Positions 37,350-48,238 are shown, counted from the first letter of the stretch. The stretch: DNA of 64,000 nt from Blastocladiella emersonii ATCC 22665 (GCA_025594325.1 JANHCV010000009.1:1240001-1304000); one strand, 5' to 3'. Translations and numbers: made by a program. Notes: generated by a model from the letters alone, not told the origin.

Positions 37350-38998
37350 TTAGAGCAGGTCGGCAATGTCGCGGGGCATCTCCTCGACCTGGGTGTTGTA
37401 GTGGCGCTCGATCTGGCGCAGGACGGGGGTGTCCTCGCCCGTGACGAAGTTGATGGCGACACCCTTACGGCCGAAACGACCGCCACGGCCGATGCGGTGG
37501 AGGTAGTTCTCGAGCGACGACGGCAGGTCGTAGTTGATGACGAGCGACACCTGCTGCACGTCGATACCGCGGGCGAGGAGGTCGGTCGTGATCAGGACGC
37601 GGGCGGTACCGTTGCGGAAGTCGTCCATAATCTTGGAGCGCTCGCCCTGGTCCATGTCGCCGTGGATGGCGGCAACGACGTGGTCCTGCTTGGTCATGGC
37701 CTCGGTGAGCCAGTCGACCTTGCGGCGCGAGTTGCAGAAGATGACGGCCTGGGTGATGGCCACCGTGTCGTACAGGTCGCACAGCGTCTCGAACTTCCAG
37801 TCCTCCTTGTCAATGTGGATGTAGAACTGGCGGATACCCTCGAGCGTGAGCTCGTCCTTCTTGACGAGGATGCGCACGGGGTTGCGCATGAACTTCTCGG
37901 TGACCTCGAGCACCTCGGGCGGCATGGTGGCCGAGATGAGCACCACCTGGATCTCGGTGGGGAGCAGCTGGAACACGTCGTAGATCTGCTCGGTGAAACC
38001 GCGCGACAGCATCTCGTCGGCCTCGTCGAGGACGAACATCTTGATGTCGCGGGGGTCGAGGGCGCGGCGGTTGGCGATCATGTCGTAGACACGGCCGGGG
38101 GTGCCGACCACGATGTGGGCACCCGACTGGAGCGCCTTCATGTCGTCGCGGATCGAGACACCGCCAATGCAGGCGTGGCACACGACGCCCATGACGTCGC
38201 CGAGGGCGAGCACCACCTTCTGGATCTGCGAGGCCAGCTCGCGCGTGGGGGCGAGGATGAGGGCCTGGGTCTTCTTGACCGAGACGTCGATCTTCTGGAG
38301 GATCGAGATGGCGAAGGTGGCCGTCTTGCCGGTACCCGACTGGGCCTGGGCAATGGCGTCGTGGCCCTTGATGACGGGCATGATGGCGCGGGCCTGGATA
38401 GCCGAGGGGCGCTCGAAACTAGGTTGGCCGGAGCATCAGTGGCGGGTTCGCGAGCAACCGAACCAACGAGAAAAGCGTACCCGTAGGCGTAGATGCCGCG
38501 GAGGAGCTCCTGGCGGAGGTTCATGTCGTCGAACGAGTCGACAACCTCGTCCCAGTTGGACTCGATCTCGGTCTCCTGAATGTCCTGGTACTGATCACTG
38601 CAGGGTGGCGTTGCGGGGGGAACGGTGGTCAGCGCGTGTGGGTGGGGAATAGAGTTTTCAGCCGGCGGGGCGGAGGCGTAGCGGACAGCAGCAGGACAGC
38701 GTCGAGCGGGCGGCGGGTTGGTCGGTCGGGGGGAACGGTGGCGTCGCGGGGGTCGGTCGGTCGGCCGCCGCCGCCTCGAGCGAGCGCGTTGTCGCCACAC
38801 ACATGACGCCCGATCACCCAGACGCGCGCATCCGTGGTGGCGCAGCGTGCCGCCGCGTCGCGCTGCCGGTCAGCCGAGCGAGAGGCGCGCGAGTCGCCGA
38901 GTCGGTCATGAGGTCCGTGTCGTGCGAACCGCGCTGGTGCTGTCGATGCCGTCGCCGCTGCCGTCGCCGTCGCCAAGCACGTGGTACACGTACGCCAT
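37350..38998 (-). CDS. eIF4A: Translation initiation factor eIF4A (DEAD-box RNA helicase)
   Basis: Exons 38,994-38,998 (only ATGGC), 38,481-38,597 and 37,350-38,418; 396 residues, the normal eIF4A length, which supports the tiny first exon and the 396-nt first intron (donor GTACGT, acceptor CTGCAG). Motifs: Q-motif region FERPSAIQ, motif I AQSGTGKT, Ia [14 protein letters not shown], motif II DEAD, motif III SAT, then ARGIDVQQ and [11 protein letters not shown]. It unwinds mRNA 5' leaders as part of eIF4F. The middle intron lies within YAYG|FERPS. The upstream exon is supported by splice consensus and length, not by homology. Confidence 0.92.
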
Positions 38999-39453
38999 GA
39001 TGTTGCTAAGAGGGAGCAAGCCAGAGTGCAGCGGTGCGGCCAAGTCGAGGCGGGTGCGGCGCGGACCGTGTTTGGTGTTTCTCTCGCTCACGCGCCCGTT
39101 GCTAGGCGCCCCTCCCCCGCTGCGTGACGCCACGTGGCACGCCGCCACTTTCGCTCTCCGCGTGGCCCGATCACCGCCGCCATCACGCTCTCCCCGGGCA
39201 CCGTGCGCGCACATCCAAGGGTGGCCAACGTGGGCACCCTGGCCGTCGTCCTCGCCATGATCACCGAGTCGGGCGTCCGCGGCGGTCGGTGATGTGAGGG
39301 CGGCGGCGAGGGTTCGCCACTGCTTGCGCTGCCAAGCGCCACACCCCGCCGTGGCGGCGCACTCGTCGCTCTCCTCCCCCCTCCATCGCCCGAGCGAATC
39401 CTCGCCATCATCGAGAGCGCGAGCCCAACTCGCTGCAACGCACCCACACCACC
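38999..39453. other. Divergent promoter between eIF4A and the SH3 membrane protein
   Basis: No gene seen. The right part, 39,340-39,450, is C/T-rich (CTCTCCTCCCCCCTCC), as is common just before start codons here. It must serve both divergent genes. Confidence 0.4.
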
Positions 39454-41541
39454 ATGCATCTCTCCGGCGACCGCGGTCGCGGCCGCAGCGGCCTGCTGGT
39501 CGCGCTCCTCGCCGCCCTCATCGCGATCCCGCTCGTTTCAGCCCAGCGGTCGACGCGCTACGTGCTGGGTCCCTACGGCAGCGCCCGGGCCGACGCCTCG
39601 GCCGTATCCAACGAGTTCACGTGCACCGACTCTCTCCCCGTCACACGCATGACCGTGTACGCGGACCCCGACGCGGGCGTGACGGCGCTCGGCGTCGCGT
39701 GCTCGGACGGCCGCGCCTCGCCCGTGTACCGGCAGGGCAGCGCGCTGCGCGGGACGGCTACCAACTTCACGCTGCCGGCCGACTCGGCGGCCGTGTTCGG
39801 AAACCTGGCGGTCCGGCAAGCGGAGAAGCGTGTCGCGCAGCTCGGGTTCGGGTCCGCGTTTGCGGGATGGGGCGGCGGCGACCTCGTGCTCGACCCCAAG
39901 AACGTGACGCTCAACTACGCGATCGAGCAGGGCAACTGCACCTTCACGGGGATCAGCGTCATGGCCGGCGAGTTCATCGACTCGCTGCTCCTCATGCTCA
40001 ACTGCCAGAACTCGGTCGCCAGCCTGCTCCCGCCCAACGACCCGTCGATTGTCGCCTTTGTCCCCTCGCTCAACGGCGGCGGCGGCGGCGGCGGCAACCC
40101 CGAGCCGACCGCCGCCCCAACGGCCACTTCCGCGCCAGACGCCGGCAGCGGCGGCAGCAACACGGTCTCCAACGCGTCGACCATCGGGATCATCGTGGTC
40201 GTCGCCGTCGGCGCCGTGGCCCTCGTCGCCGTCGTCGGCGGCATCCTCCTGCACCGCCGCTCGTCGCGCCTGCGCGCCCGCCGCGAGCGCGACCGCCACC
40301 ATCCTGCCAAGCCGCAGTACGACACTCGTAACAACGGCGGCGGCCGCAACAGCGGCAACGACGACGACCTGTACCTGCCCAGCGTGTCCGCGAACGAGGC
40401 CTACATCCCGGCCCCGCCGCCCGCCGGCTTCTTCGAGCCCGCGGTCCCCGCCTCGGTCGCCGCGGGACTCCGCCGCGCGTCCGCGCAGGCGCTCAGCGCC
40501 GTCGGACAGGTCCCGATGTCGCAGCCGGGCACCGAGCGGTACACGACTGCTGACCGTGCTGGCACCAACTACTCGAGCGCCGCGTCTGCGGACCGGTACG
40601 CGACCGCCGACCGCGCCAACAACTACTCGTCGTCCACGTCCGCGGACCGGTACACGTCGGCCGACCGCACCAACAACTACTCGAGCACCGCGTCCGCGGA
40701 CCGGTACCGGTCCACCGACCGCACCAACTACCCGTCGACCTCCGCCGCCGACCGGTACACGTCGCTCAACCGCAGCACCAACGCCGACTCGTCGACGCAC
40801 AGCGACACCGTGTACATCCCCGCTGCGCCCACGCGCCCGGCAACACTTACGACCCCGATCCAGCCGTCGTCCATCACGACGCAGCGCCGCGCGACGCCGA
40901 CCGACTACCCGGGCTTCCCGGTCCCTCACACCTCGCTCAACCGCAACACGAGCGCGCGGTCGCACGGGAGCGCGACCACGTCGTCGTCCCGCGGCGCCGC
41001 GCCTCGCCCGCTGTCGACGATCCGCGAGGACGGGTTCGATGCTAGTGGGTCTTCGATGCCGCGGTCGCCGTCGCACGCGCAGATGCAGCACGTGTACCGC
41101 AGCGGCCCCGGGAGCCAAGGCCGGCGCGGGTCCGACTCGACGTCGATCATCGAGATCGGCGGCGGCCCCACCCCTTCCACCTCTGACGCGCGGCTCCCGC
41201 CAACCGTGACGTCCATCACCGTCTCCGGTCCACGCTTGGCCTCCACCGCCTTCACGTCCGCGCAATCCGACGAAGCGGACCTGGTCGTCGGCGACGTGCT
41301 GGTGGTGCACGCCGTGTACAGCGACGGGTGGGCGTACGTGACGAACCAGAGCAACGAGGGGGTGCGCGGCCTGGTACCGATTACGTGCATCGACGCCGAG
41401 GTCGCGGACGTCGAGCTGGTCCAGATGCAGCAGGCCATGGTCATGAAGGGCGTTCTGCGCGCGGTCCAGTTTGGGTCGATCAGTCGGCGCGGCGCGGGCG
41501 CGGGCGCCGGAGGTGGGATGGCGGCGATTGAGGACGCGTAG
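39454..41541 (+). CDS. Single-pass membrane protein with SH3 domain
   Basis: 695 residues in one exon. Residues about 12-30 (GLLVALLAALIAIPLVSA) are a signal peptide with an ASA/SAQ cleavage site. The outer region to about 225 has Cys pairs and N-glycosylation sites (NFT, NVT, NCT, NAS) and recalls small beta-lectin folds. A Gly run and P/T-rich stalk lead to one transmembrane helix (TIGIIVVVAVGAVALVAVVGGILL) followed by basic RRSSRLRARRERDRHH. The cytosolic part has imperfect TADRxNNYSSxxSADRY repeats and a C-terminal SH3 domain (DEADLVVGDVLVVHAVYSDGWAYVTN...VRGLVPITCI). The layout fits a cell-surface sensor or polarity protein of the Fus1/Sho1 kind; the ligand is unknown. Confidence 0.8.
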   Translation: MHLSGDRGRGRSGLLVALLAALIAIPLVSAQRSTRYVLGPYGSARADASAVSNEFTCTDSLPVTRMTVYADPDAGVTALGVACSDGRASPVYRQGSALRGTATNFTLPADSAAVFGNLAVRQAEKRVAQLGFGSAFAGWGGGDLVLDPKNVTLNYAIEQGNCTFTGISVMAGEFIDSLLLMLNCQNSVASLLPPNDPSIVAFVPSLNGGGGGGGNPEPTAAPTATSAPDAGSGGSNTVSNASTIGIIVVVAVGAVALVAVVGGILLHRRSSRLRARRERDRHHPAKPQYDTRNNGGGRNSGNDDDLYLPSVSANEAYIPAPPPAGFFEPAVPASVAAGLRRASAQALSAVGQVPMSQPGTERYTTADRAGTNYSSAASADRYATADRANNYSSSTSADRYTSADRTNNYSSTASADRYRSTDRTNYPSTSAADRYTSLNRSTNADSSTHSDTVYIPAAPTRPATLTTPIQPSSITTQRRATPTDYPGFPVPHTSLNRNTSARSHGSATTSSSRGAAPRPLSTIREDGFDASGSSMPRSPSHAQMQHVYRSGPGSQGRRGSDSTSIIEIGGGPTPSTSDARLPPTVTSITVSGPRLASTAFTSAQSDEADLVVGDVLVVHAVYSDGWAYVTNQSNEGVRGLVPITCIDAEVADVELVQMQQAMVMKGVLRAVQFGSISRRGAGAGAGGGMAAIEDA
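40540..40780 (+). repeat. Imperfect coding repeats (ADRY...NNYSS)
   Basis: Four to five copies of a roughly 17-19-codon unit, including ADRYATADRANNYSS and ADRYTSADRTNNYSS, in the cytosolic part of the SH3 membrane protein. They are rich in Y, S and T and may be phosphorylated. Confidence 0.7.
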
Positions 41542-41610
41542 CGTGAGGGGTTGAGAGTGTGTGAACAACTTTATAGACGATACATTTTGCCGCAAGGGAA
41601 GAGGGTGGGT

Positions 41611-42440
41611 TCAGGACCGGATGCCGATCGCGTTCTTGATGATATCGCGCGCGAACGGGATGTAGCTCGCCGAGTACCCTACACGGGAAGAGATGGTCAG
41701 TCCGGGGGCGTCGCGCGAGTTGCCACGCAACGGAGACGTACAGAAGAGCGCAAGGAACTGGATCAGGCAGAAGATGAGGCACAGGCCCGCCGACTTGGTC
41801 TACACACGGCGTAAGCGGGTCAGCGACCGCCGTACGCGCTCGGGGAGCGGCTAGAGACCGTACCGTGAACGCGACGACGAGCGTGGTGACCAGGGCGCCG
41901 AGGTACACGATACTGGCGATGCGGCGCTTCGTATCGAACATGCCCTTTAGTTGCTTGGCCGGACCGGTCAAAAACGAGGTGCTAGAAGCCGGGGAGGTGC
42001 GGGGAGGTGCGGGGAGACGCAGGGAGGAATGGGCGCCGTCAGTTCACCACCACCTCAACCGCCCGAATCCAGCAAACCACAGCACGCACCTCATGAGCGA
42101 CGTGACGTTGCCGAACGTGTACAGGATCGCGAACCCGATGATGTTGCCCGTGGCGACCGACAGGAACGACTACCCAGGGCGACGCGGGCGTCAGTCTCCC
42201 CGCCACCGCGCAAGGGCGCACAGACGTCGTCGTGCCAGGAACGAGATGAGCAGGCCGACGACAAAGCACACGCCGAACCCGATGAGCCGCTGCTTGCGGG
42301 TGAGGTTGAGCGACGCGCACGCCTACACACACACCACAGCTTCATCAGCCCCCGTCCGCCTACCCTGACGCCGGCCGTACGTCGTCCATGATGCCCGAGT
42401 CCTGGCCGCCGGCCTCCATGGTCGCGAACGGGTTGCGCAT
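41611..42440 (-). CDS. SFT2: SFT2-family vesicle transport membrane protein
   Basis: Six exons: 42,381-42,440, 42,236-42,322, 42,090-42,169, 41,864-41,981, 41,742-41,799 and 41,611-41,678; 156 residues. The family signature is clear: LTRKQRLIGFGVCFVVGLLISFL, then FAILYTFGNVTSLMS, the STSFLTGPAKQLKGMFDTKRR block, and WYSASYIPFARDIIK at the end. Four transmembrane helices are expected. SFT2 proteins act in endosome-to-Golgi and Golgi vesicle fusion. Intron 2 appears to be GC-AG: keeping the frame needs a GCACGA donor, and TCGTTCCTG occurs on both sides of it (SFL-SFL). The other introns have GT donors and GTGTAG or CTTCTAG acceptors. Confidence 0.88.
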
Positions 42441-42788
42441 CTTGCTTGCTTGCTTGCTGGGTTGCTTATCGGATGTGACGTGGGCTCTCGCTGTGGGTGC
42501 GGCGAGTTGAATGCAAAGATGCGCAAGAAGTAGGGGGGCCGGCCTGACTTGATGCGGCGAGTTACGTTTGTTTACGTTGCGTGCAGTGCAGTGCAGCGCT
42601 CAGGTGCGGGGAGAGGGAGAGAAGGGAGGGGTGAGATGACGGCGGCCACCGCAAGAGGGCGTGGCGTGCGGCGTGGCGCGGCGCGGCTTTGCTCGGACTT
42701 CTCGACCTCAGAGTTCTCGACCTCGGCGAGGGGGCGGATCGACCTGAGAGAGCACGAACAGGAGAAGAACAGGACGTGTATTCAACAA
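42441..42788. other. Intergenic between SFT2 promoter and MFAP1 3' end
   Basis: No gene seen; GAGAGGGAGAGAAGGGAGGGG at about 42,608-42,630 and GTGCAGTGCAGTGCAG at about 42,580 are simple-sequence runs. Confidence 0.4.
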
Positions 42789-44231
42789 CTAAGTCCGACG
42801 CCGCTTCGCCGCGGCATCGATATCCCCCATCCCGCCACGCTTGCGGTCGACCTTCCCCAGAAGCTCGCGGTCGGCGTACCGCGGCGTATCCTTCTTGCTC
42901 GTATCCTCCTTGACGAGGTGCGTCCACTTGGTCTGCCCGGCCAACCCAAAGTTCCGGCGCTGGAGCACCTCGGGCAGCGCCTCGTAGTTGAAATGGTCCT
43001 CGCCCGTGGCCCCATTCGCGTTGCGCTGCACCACGTCCGAGTCGAGGTAGAAGGCGCCCTTGTGGTGGTACTTCTGCATGAACTTGATCTTGGGCTTGCT
43101 GCGCTGCGCGTCCTCGCGCTCGCGCTGCACGCGGTCCGCCTCGGCGCGCTTCTCCTCGTCCGTCATGTTGCGCCGCCGCTCGAGGTCCGCGAGCTCGGCC
43201 TCGTACGCGAGCCGCGCGTCGAGGGCGCGGCGCAAGCGGGCGAGCTCGCGCGCGCGCCACGCCGCGTGCTCGGCCGACGGGTCCGCGTCGTCCGTGTCGT
43301 CCACGTCCGCGGCGGTCGCGAGCTCGGCCGCCGCGGCGTGCTCGCGCTTCAGCTCGGCCTCGACCAGCGCGCGCGCTTCGGCGCGGCGTTGCTGCCGCTC
43401 GGCCTCGCGACGCGCGCGGTCGGCCTCGGCGAGCTCGGCGGGCGTTGGCGCGCGTGCGGGCGACGGGCCGCCGTTTTGGCGGAGGTGTCTACACGCGCGG
43501 GCGCTCGCGGTTAGCATACCTCCGCAGTCCGCGGAGATGCACCAGCGAACGTACTTTGGCACGAACACGGGCTTGATGAGCCGTCTCGGCGCCTCGTCCT
43601 CTTCCTCGGAACTCTCCTCCTCGTCCGAATCCTCCTCTTCGGAACTCGACTCCTTCCTCGCCCCACCCGTCGCGACCCGCGCCAACGCCTCCTGCTCGAG
43701 CAACCGCAGCCGGAGCATCTCGCGCCGCTCGGCCTGCGCCTGCAGCGTGGTCCCGCGCGCGCGGACGCCGGGCAGGGCGCGCTCCTCTTCCTCCTCGTCG
43801 TCATCGTCCGAGCTCTCGGGCGCGACCCGCCGCCGCGGCGCCCCGTCGTCGTCTTCGTCAGATGACGAGGAGACGGCCCGTGCGCGGCGGCGCGGCGCCA
43901 TGCTCTGCTGCTGCCGCAGCGCGGCGAGGCGGCGCAGGCGCGGGTCCATTTCCGCAGCCGCACCCGCGGCGTTGGTGTCGAGCGTGATCGGGGTGAACGC
44001 CGCCGCCGCGGCTTCGGGTTTGGCGGAGCGGAAGCCCATGGCGGGTCCGGCAGCGCCGGCGCGGGGTGCACGGTGAGCAACGGCATCGTCATCGTCCGAG
44101 TCTTCGGAGGAGGAGGAGGCCGAGGCAGCGCCCTCGGGGGCCTGGCCGCGGCGGTACCGCTGGACCTTGGCGGGGGCGACGGTGGCCTGGCCCTGCCGGT
44201 TGAGCGCGGGGATGGCGGCGATCTTGGACAT
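42789..44231 (-). CDS. MFAP1: MFAP1-like spliceosome protein
   Basis: Exons 43,555-44,231 and 42,789-43,488; 458 residues. The 66-nt intron (43,489-43,554; donor GTACGT, branch GCTAAC, acceptor GTGTAG) is a multiple of three and has no stop, so it reads through in the genome. N-terminus KVQRYRRGQAP, several acidic serine-rich blocks, then the conserved RLIKPVFVPK, long K/E/R helix, and the family's hallmark KPKIKFMQKYHHKGAFYLDSD, ending with KWTHLVKEDT and a basic KRRR. MFAP1 is a component of the activated B-complex of the spliceosome in the nucleus. Confidence 0.92.
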   Translation of the reverse strand: MSKIAAIPALNRQGQATVAPAKVQRYRRGQAPEGAASASSSSEDSDDDDAVAHRAPRAGAAGPAMGFRSAKPEAAAAAFTPITLDTNAAGAAAEMDPRLRRLAALRQQQSMAPRRRARAVSSSSDEDDDGAPRRRVAPESSDDDDEEEEERALPGVRARGTTLQAQAERREMLRLRLLEQEALARVATGGARKESSSEEEDSDEEESSEEEDEAPRRLIKPVFVPKYVRWCISADCGGMLTASARACRHLRQNGGPSPARAPTPAELAEADRARREAERQQRRAEARALVEAELKREHAAAAELATAADVDDTDDADPSAEHAAWRARELARLRRALDARLAYEAELADLERRRNMTDEEKRAEADRVQREREDAQRSKPKIKFMQKYHHKGAFYLDSDVVQRNANGATGEDHFNYEALPEVLQRRNFGLAGQTKWTHLVKEDTSKKDTPRYADRELLGKVDRKRGGMGDIDAAAKRRRT

Positions 44232-44488
44232 TTGGGGAGGTTGGGTTTGTTGCAGGGAGTGCGGTGTTGATGCGTTGCAGTTTAGGGGAGTGGCTCAGGG
44301 AGACGTGGAGAGCGAGTGCAGCGGGTCACGACCCGGGTCACGACGGCCGGCTGAGCCGTCGCTGGTCGACGCGCTCCGTGTGCGAGCCGACCTACGCGAC
44401 TGCTCGAGGACAAGAGCGTGCTGAAGAGATGCTGTTGTATTCTTCACTCGGAAAACACACACAAGACGACGACACAAGAAGAGTGCGC

Positions 44489-45334
44489 TTAGGACGAGGC
44501 CGAGGCGAGGTTAGCCGCGGACCCAGCGGCTGTTGGCTTCTTCTTCTCGGCCTCGGCCTCCTTCTCCTTCTCGATTTCGTTGACGAGGGCCTCGATCTCG
44601 TGGACGTCGAGGTTGTGGACCGTGGGCTTGGCGTCGGTGACGGTCATGTACGCGATCTCGATGTTCTTGGCGCCCGTCTGGACCACCTCGAGGAGGGCGC
44701 GGACCGCGAGCTTGAGCGCGTCGTGGTGGTCGGCGTCGGCGACGTAGTTCTTCTCGAGGAACTCGCGCACCGTCTTGGCGTTGCGGCCGATCGCGTTGGC
44801 CTTCCAGGCGGCGTAGGTGCCCGACGGGTCCGTCGAGTAGAGCTTGGGCACCTTGTCCGAGTCGACGCCCATGATCAGCGTCGAGATGCCAAAGGGCCGC
44901 ACGCCGCCCGACTGCGTGTACTTTTGCTGCACGCCCGCAATGTGGCGCGAAATGTACTCGACCGAGACCGGGTCCTCGACCGTCAGCCGGTGCGACTGGC
45001 ACTCGGTGCGCGCCTTGTTGACGAGCACGCGGCCGTCCGCCGTCAGGCCCGCGAAGGCGAGGCACACGTGCGAGTCCAGCAGGTTCACCTTGCGCACCGT
45101 GCGCGCGTCCTGCAGCTTGAGCGCCGACTTTTTCTCCACGCCCAGCACCACCGTGTCCTTGCCGCGGACGCCGACCTAGATTGCGGGCAGCTGTGAGCAT
45201 CGGCCCATGGGCGTGACAAGGGAAAGCAAGCGTACGGCGCACGTCCCGCGGCGCACGGCCTCGAGCGCGTACTCGACCTGGAACAGGTGGCCGTCGGGCG
45301 AGAAGACGGTCAGGGCGCGATCGTAGCCGCTCAT
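44489..45334 (-). CDS. PRE6: 20S proteasome subunit alpha-4 (PSMA7/Pre6)
   Basis: Exons 45,236-45,334 (33 codons) and 44,489-45,175; 261 residues. The N-terminal alpha signature is complete: [30 protein letters not shown]. The rest includes [32 protein letters not shown] and [13 protein letters not shown]. The [14 protein letters not shown] start is typical of alpha-4. It sits in the outer ring of the 20S core and gates substrate entry. The 60-nt intron ends in CTAG. The C-terminal tail is K/E-rich ([12 protein letters not shown]), as in other members. Confidence 0.95.
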
Positions 45335-45587
45335 TGCGTGGTCTGTTTCTGGTGAATGCTTCGTGGATGCCGGAGCAATGGGGAGAGGCGAGCGAGGAGC
45401 GACGCGCCGGTCAGGACGCGGATCGATGACGTGCAGGCCCGCCACGGGCGTCACCGCGGGAGCCGCGAACACCTGACTCGTTTTCTTTCGGGTTTCCCCT
45501 CCACCTCGTCGCGCGCTACGGCGCCCCATGTATCTCGATTCCGCTCCCGAGTGCCTGCATTGATCTCAGCGCTGCCGATATACCGCC

Positions 45588-46296
45588 ATGTTCTTCCTGG
45601 TATGAGCGGGTCGGCTCCTTGTCGACGGCCTGCTCGCACGCGCTCATACCCCGCCCCTCCCGCAGAGAGAGATGCAGCACCTCATGGAGCTCGAGCCGGG
45701 CATGTTCACGAGCAACGTCGAGGACCAGCTGCGGCGGCGCCTGCACGAGGAGGTGGAAGGCAAGTACGAGTCGCGGTTCGGGTACATTGTAAGCGTGGTG
45801 CGCATCCTGGCCATCGGCGCGGGGCTCGTGCTGCCCGGCATGGGGTCCGCCCAGTACAGCATCCGGTACATGGCCATCCTGTTCCAGCCCTTCAAGGACG
45901 AGGTCGTCGACGGGCTCGTCACCAAGTTCAACCCGCAGGGGTTCATTGTCGAGGTCGGGCCCATGGACGTGTTCGTCTCGCACCGCCTCGTCCCCGCCGA
46001 GTTCAAGTACAACGTAGCGGGCCCGACGCCGTGCTTGGAGAACGGGACCGACGTGCGTGTCTTTTTCGCGTCCGGACATGCTTACGCTCACCCCCTCTCT
46101 CCCCCCGTGGGTAGCGCATTGAGAGCGGGTCGCGCGTCCGCATCAAGATCATGTCGACCCAGACCAGCGCCGACCGCGCGGTACGCTCGCGCTCGTCGCT
46201 CCCGCATCGGCTCCGCGAGACTCACGCACCCCTCGCCCGCCCGCACCACAGATCGGTATCGGCACCCTCAAGGGCGACTCGCTCGGCCTCATCTAA
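45588..46296 (+). CDS. RPB7: RNA polymerase II subunit RPB7
   Basis: Exons 45,588-45,599 (MFFL), 45,666-46,052, 46,115-46,180 and 46,252-46,296; 169 residues, the family's normal length. The N-terminal RNP-like domain (GMFTSNVEDQLRRRLHEEVEGKYESRFGYIVSVVRI, LPGMGSAQYSIRYMAILFQPFKDEVVDGLV) leads to the S1-like OB domain (VEVGPMDVFVSHRLVP) and ends IGIGTLKGDSLGLI, matching RPB7. With RPB4 it forms the stalk that binds nascent RNA. The tiny first exon is supported by the family start MFFLK/R. It is divergent from the proteasome gene, 253 nt apart. Confidence 0.93.
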
Positions 46297-46524
46297 CGTT
46301 ATTCCTAATGCATTCCAAATCGTCTCCGGCCCTGAAAACTCTTGAGCGAGAAAATGACCTTGCCCCGATATTTCTGCGGCACACGTGTGCGGGCGGCGAT
46401 GAACGCGTTCACCTTTCGCCTCGCTGCTCTTGCTCGGTCGCCTCTCCCCGCGCGAGGACGCATAACGCAACGGAACACGCCGCACTTGCACTACGACTTG
46501 CTGCAACTCCCGCAAAGATAAACC

Positions 46525-47849
46525 ATGTCGGCGTTCGACCAGTACCGCGGCGTGCTCATCTCGCTGCTCTCGCGGTCCGACGTGCGCTACGAGGGCATCC
46601 TCGACGAGGTCAACCCGACCACCGCCACCATCGCGCTTAGCAATGGTGTGTGTTGCACCTCACTGCGATGCTCGGAGCGCGCCTGCTGACACCGTCCCGC
46701 CGCCTAGTCCGCTCGTTCGGCACCGAGGGCCGCCGCGGCGGCAACCCGATGAACGAGATCCCGCCGCAGCCCAACGTGTTCCCGTACATCTGCTTCCGCG
46801 CCTCGGACGTCAAGGACCTCAACGTCAAGGCCGAGGCCACCGCCCCGCCCAACCCCGACGCCGCCGTCATCAACGACCCGGCTATCGTCGACTACGCCCC
46901 GCCCACCACCACCGCCGCCGCGTACCAGCCCGCTGCGTCGGGCGAGCGCGTACGTTCACCGCCTGCCCGCGTTCGGGGGTTACGGCCACGACTGACTCGC
47001 TCGTTTTGTGTAGCGCGGCCGCTCGCGTTCGCGCTCCCGCTCGCGTTCCCGCTCCAAGCAGGCGCACGCCGACACCTCGGTCCCCGTCAACGGGCCCGAC
47101 CAGCCGCACCAGTCGCGCCCGACGCACTACCCGCCGACGCGCGGCGGCTTCCGCGGCGGCCGCGGTGACGGCGGCGGTCGCCCGCGCAACCAGGGCCCCG
47201 TGGTCCCCAAGGAGGAGTTTGACTTTGACCGGTCCAACGCCAAGCTCAACAAGGAGGACCTCGTCAAGGAGTTTGCCGCCGTCTCGGTCGCCAGCGATAC
47301 CGAGGGCGACGAGAGCGATGGTGGGGGTAATGGGGTGAAGGTCGTGATCCCGCCCCGCGAAGAGTTCTACGACCGCAAAACGTCCTTCTTCGACAACATC
47401 TCGTGCGAGTCGCGCGAGCGCGCGGCCAACCTCGAGCGCGGCGGGTACGTTTTTGAGGTCTCTTCCCCTCGCCCAACTGTACACTAACGCGTGCCCCGTG
47501 TAGCCTCGACTACCACCAGCGCCGCGCGCGCATGCAGACCGAGCGCCGCCTCAACGTCGAGACCTTTGGCGTCTCGGGCCCCGCCAACCGCGGCCACTGG
47601 CACCGCGGCGGCGGCAGCGGGTTCCGCGGCGGGTTCAGCAACCGCGGCGGACCGCCCAGTGGGCCCGGGTTCGGCGGGTCCGGGTTCGGCGGGCCCGGCG
47701 GGCGGCCCGGGTACCGCCCGCCCCAGTACAACAGCAACAACCCCGATTGGCACCAGGGCAGGGGGAACGGCGGTGCTGGTGGGTACTACGGCGGCGGCGA
47801 CGGCGCGAACGCGAGCGGCGGCGCGGGCGCGGGCGGGTACCGGTCCTAG
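46525..47849 (+). CDS. SCD6: SCD6/LSM14 family mRNP protein
   Basis: Exons 46,525-46,645, 46,708-46,949, 47,014-47,444 and 47,504-47,849; 379 residues. It has an LSm14-type N-terminal domain ([43 protein letters not shown], ending YICFRASDVKDLNV), then an RSRSRSRS stretch, an FDF motif (FDFDRSNAKLNKEDLVKEF), an FFD box (YDRKTSFFDNIS), a TFG box (ERRLNVETFG) and a C-terminal RGG/GGF region. This is the full architecture of SCD6/Sum2/LSM14, which represses translation through eIF4G and Dhh1/Edc3 in P-bodies. The first intron's donor is GTGTGT, less standard than the rest. Confidence 0.93.
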
Positions 47850-48238
47850 AGGACGTGGATCGGGGGGACAGTGAGGTGGCAATATATATAACTTCAGCAT
47901 CGACACAATGGAGTGCGACAGCGAGGTTTCGGACGTTGTTCGCGGACTCGGGGGGTCGGCGGCCGCTGACGACGGCTCACCACGGCCAGCGATGCGGGCG
48001 CCGCGAACAGCGTGGCCGATCGTTGCTGGCGTCCGCGTCGACCAAGACCAGGACCGCGGGGACCGCGGACCGACCGCACTCAAAAGACTCGCACACCAAG
48101 GCTACGGTTGAACGCGAGCGTGCTGCTCGGCCAGGCCGGGTTCGCGCGGTGGTCGACGCTCGCGCGCCCAATCTACGCACCGTCCGCCGCCATGGCCGCC
48201 GTGCACGAGCTACGCCTCGCGACGCGCTCGCTATGCGC
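47850..48238. other. Intergenic, SCD6 3' flank
   Basis: An AATATATATAA near 47,881-47,891 may form part of the SCD6 polyadenylation signal. No gene seen in the rest. Confidence 0.4.

Noticed and set aside
37263-38486. 407-codon plus-strand frame opposite eIF4A
   Set aside because: Shadow of the conserved DEAD-box gene.
39538-41595. 685-codon minus-strand frame opposite the SH3 membrane protein
   Set aside because: Shadow; the plus strand has signal peptide, membrane helix and SH3 domain.
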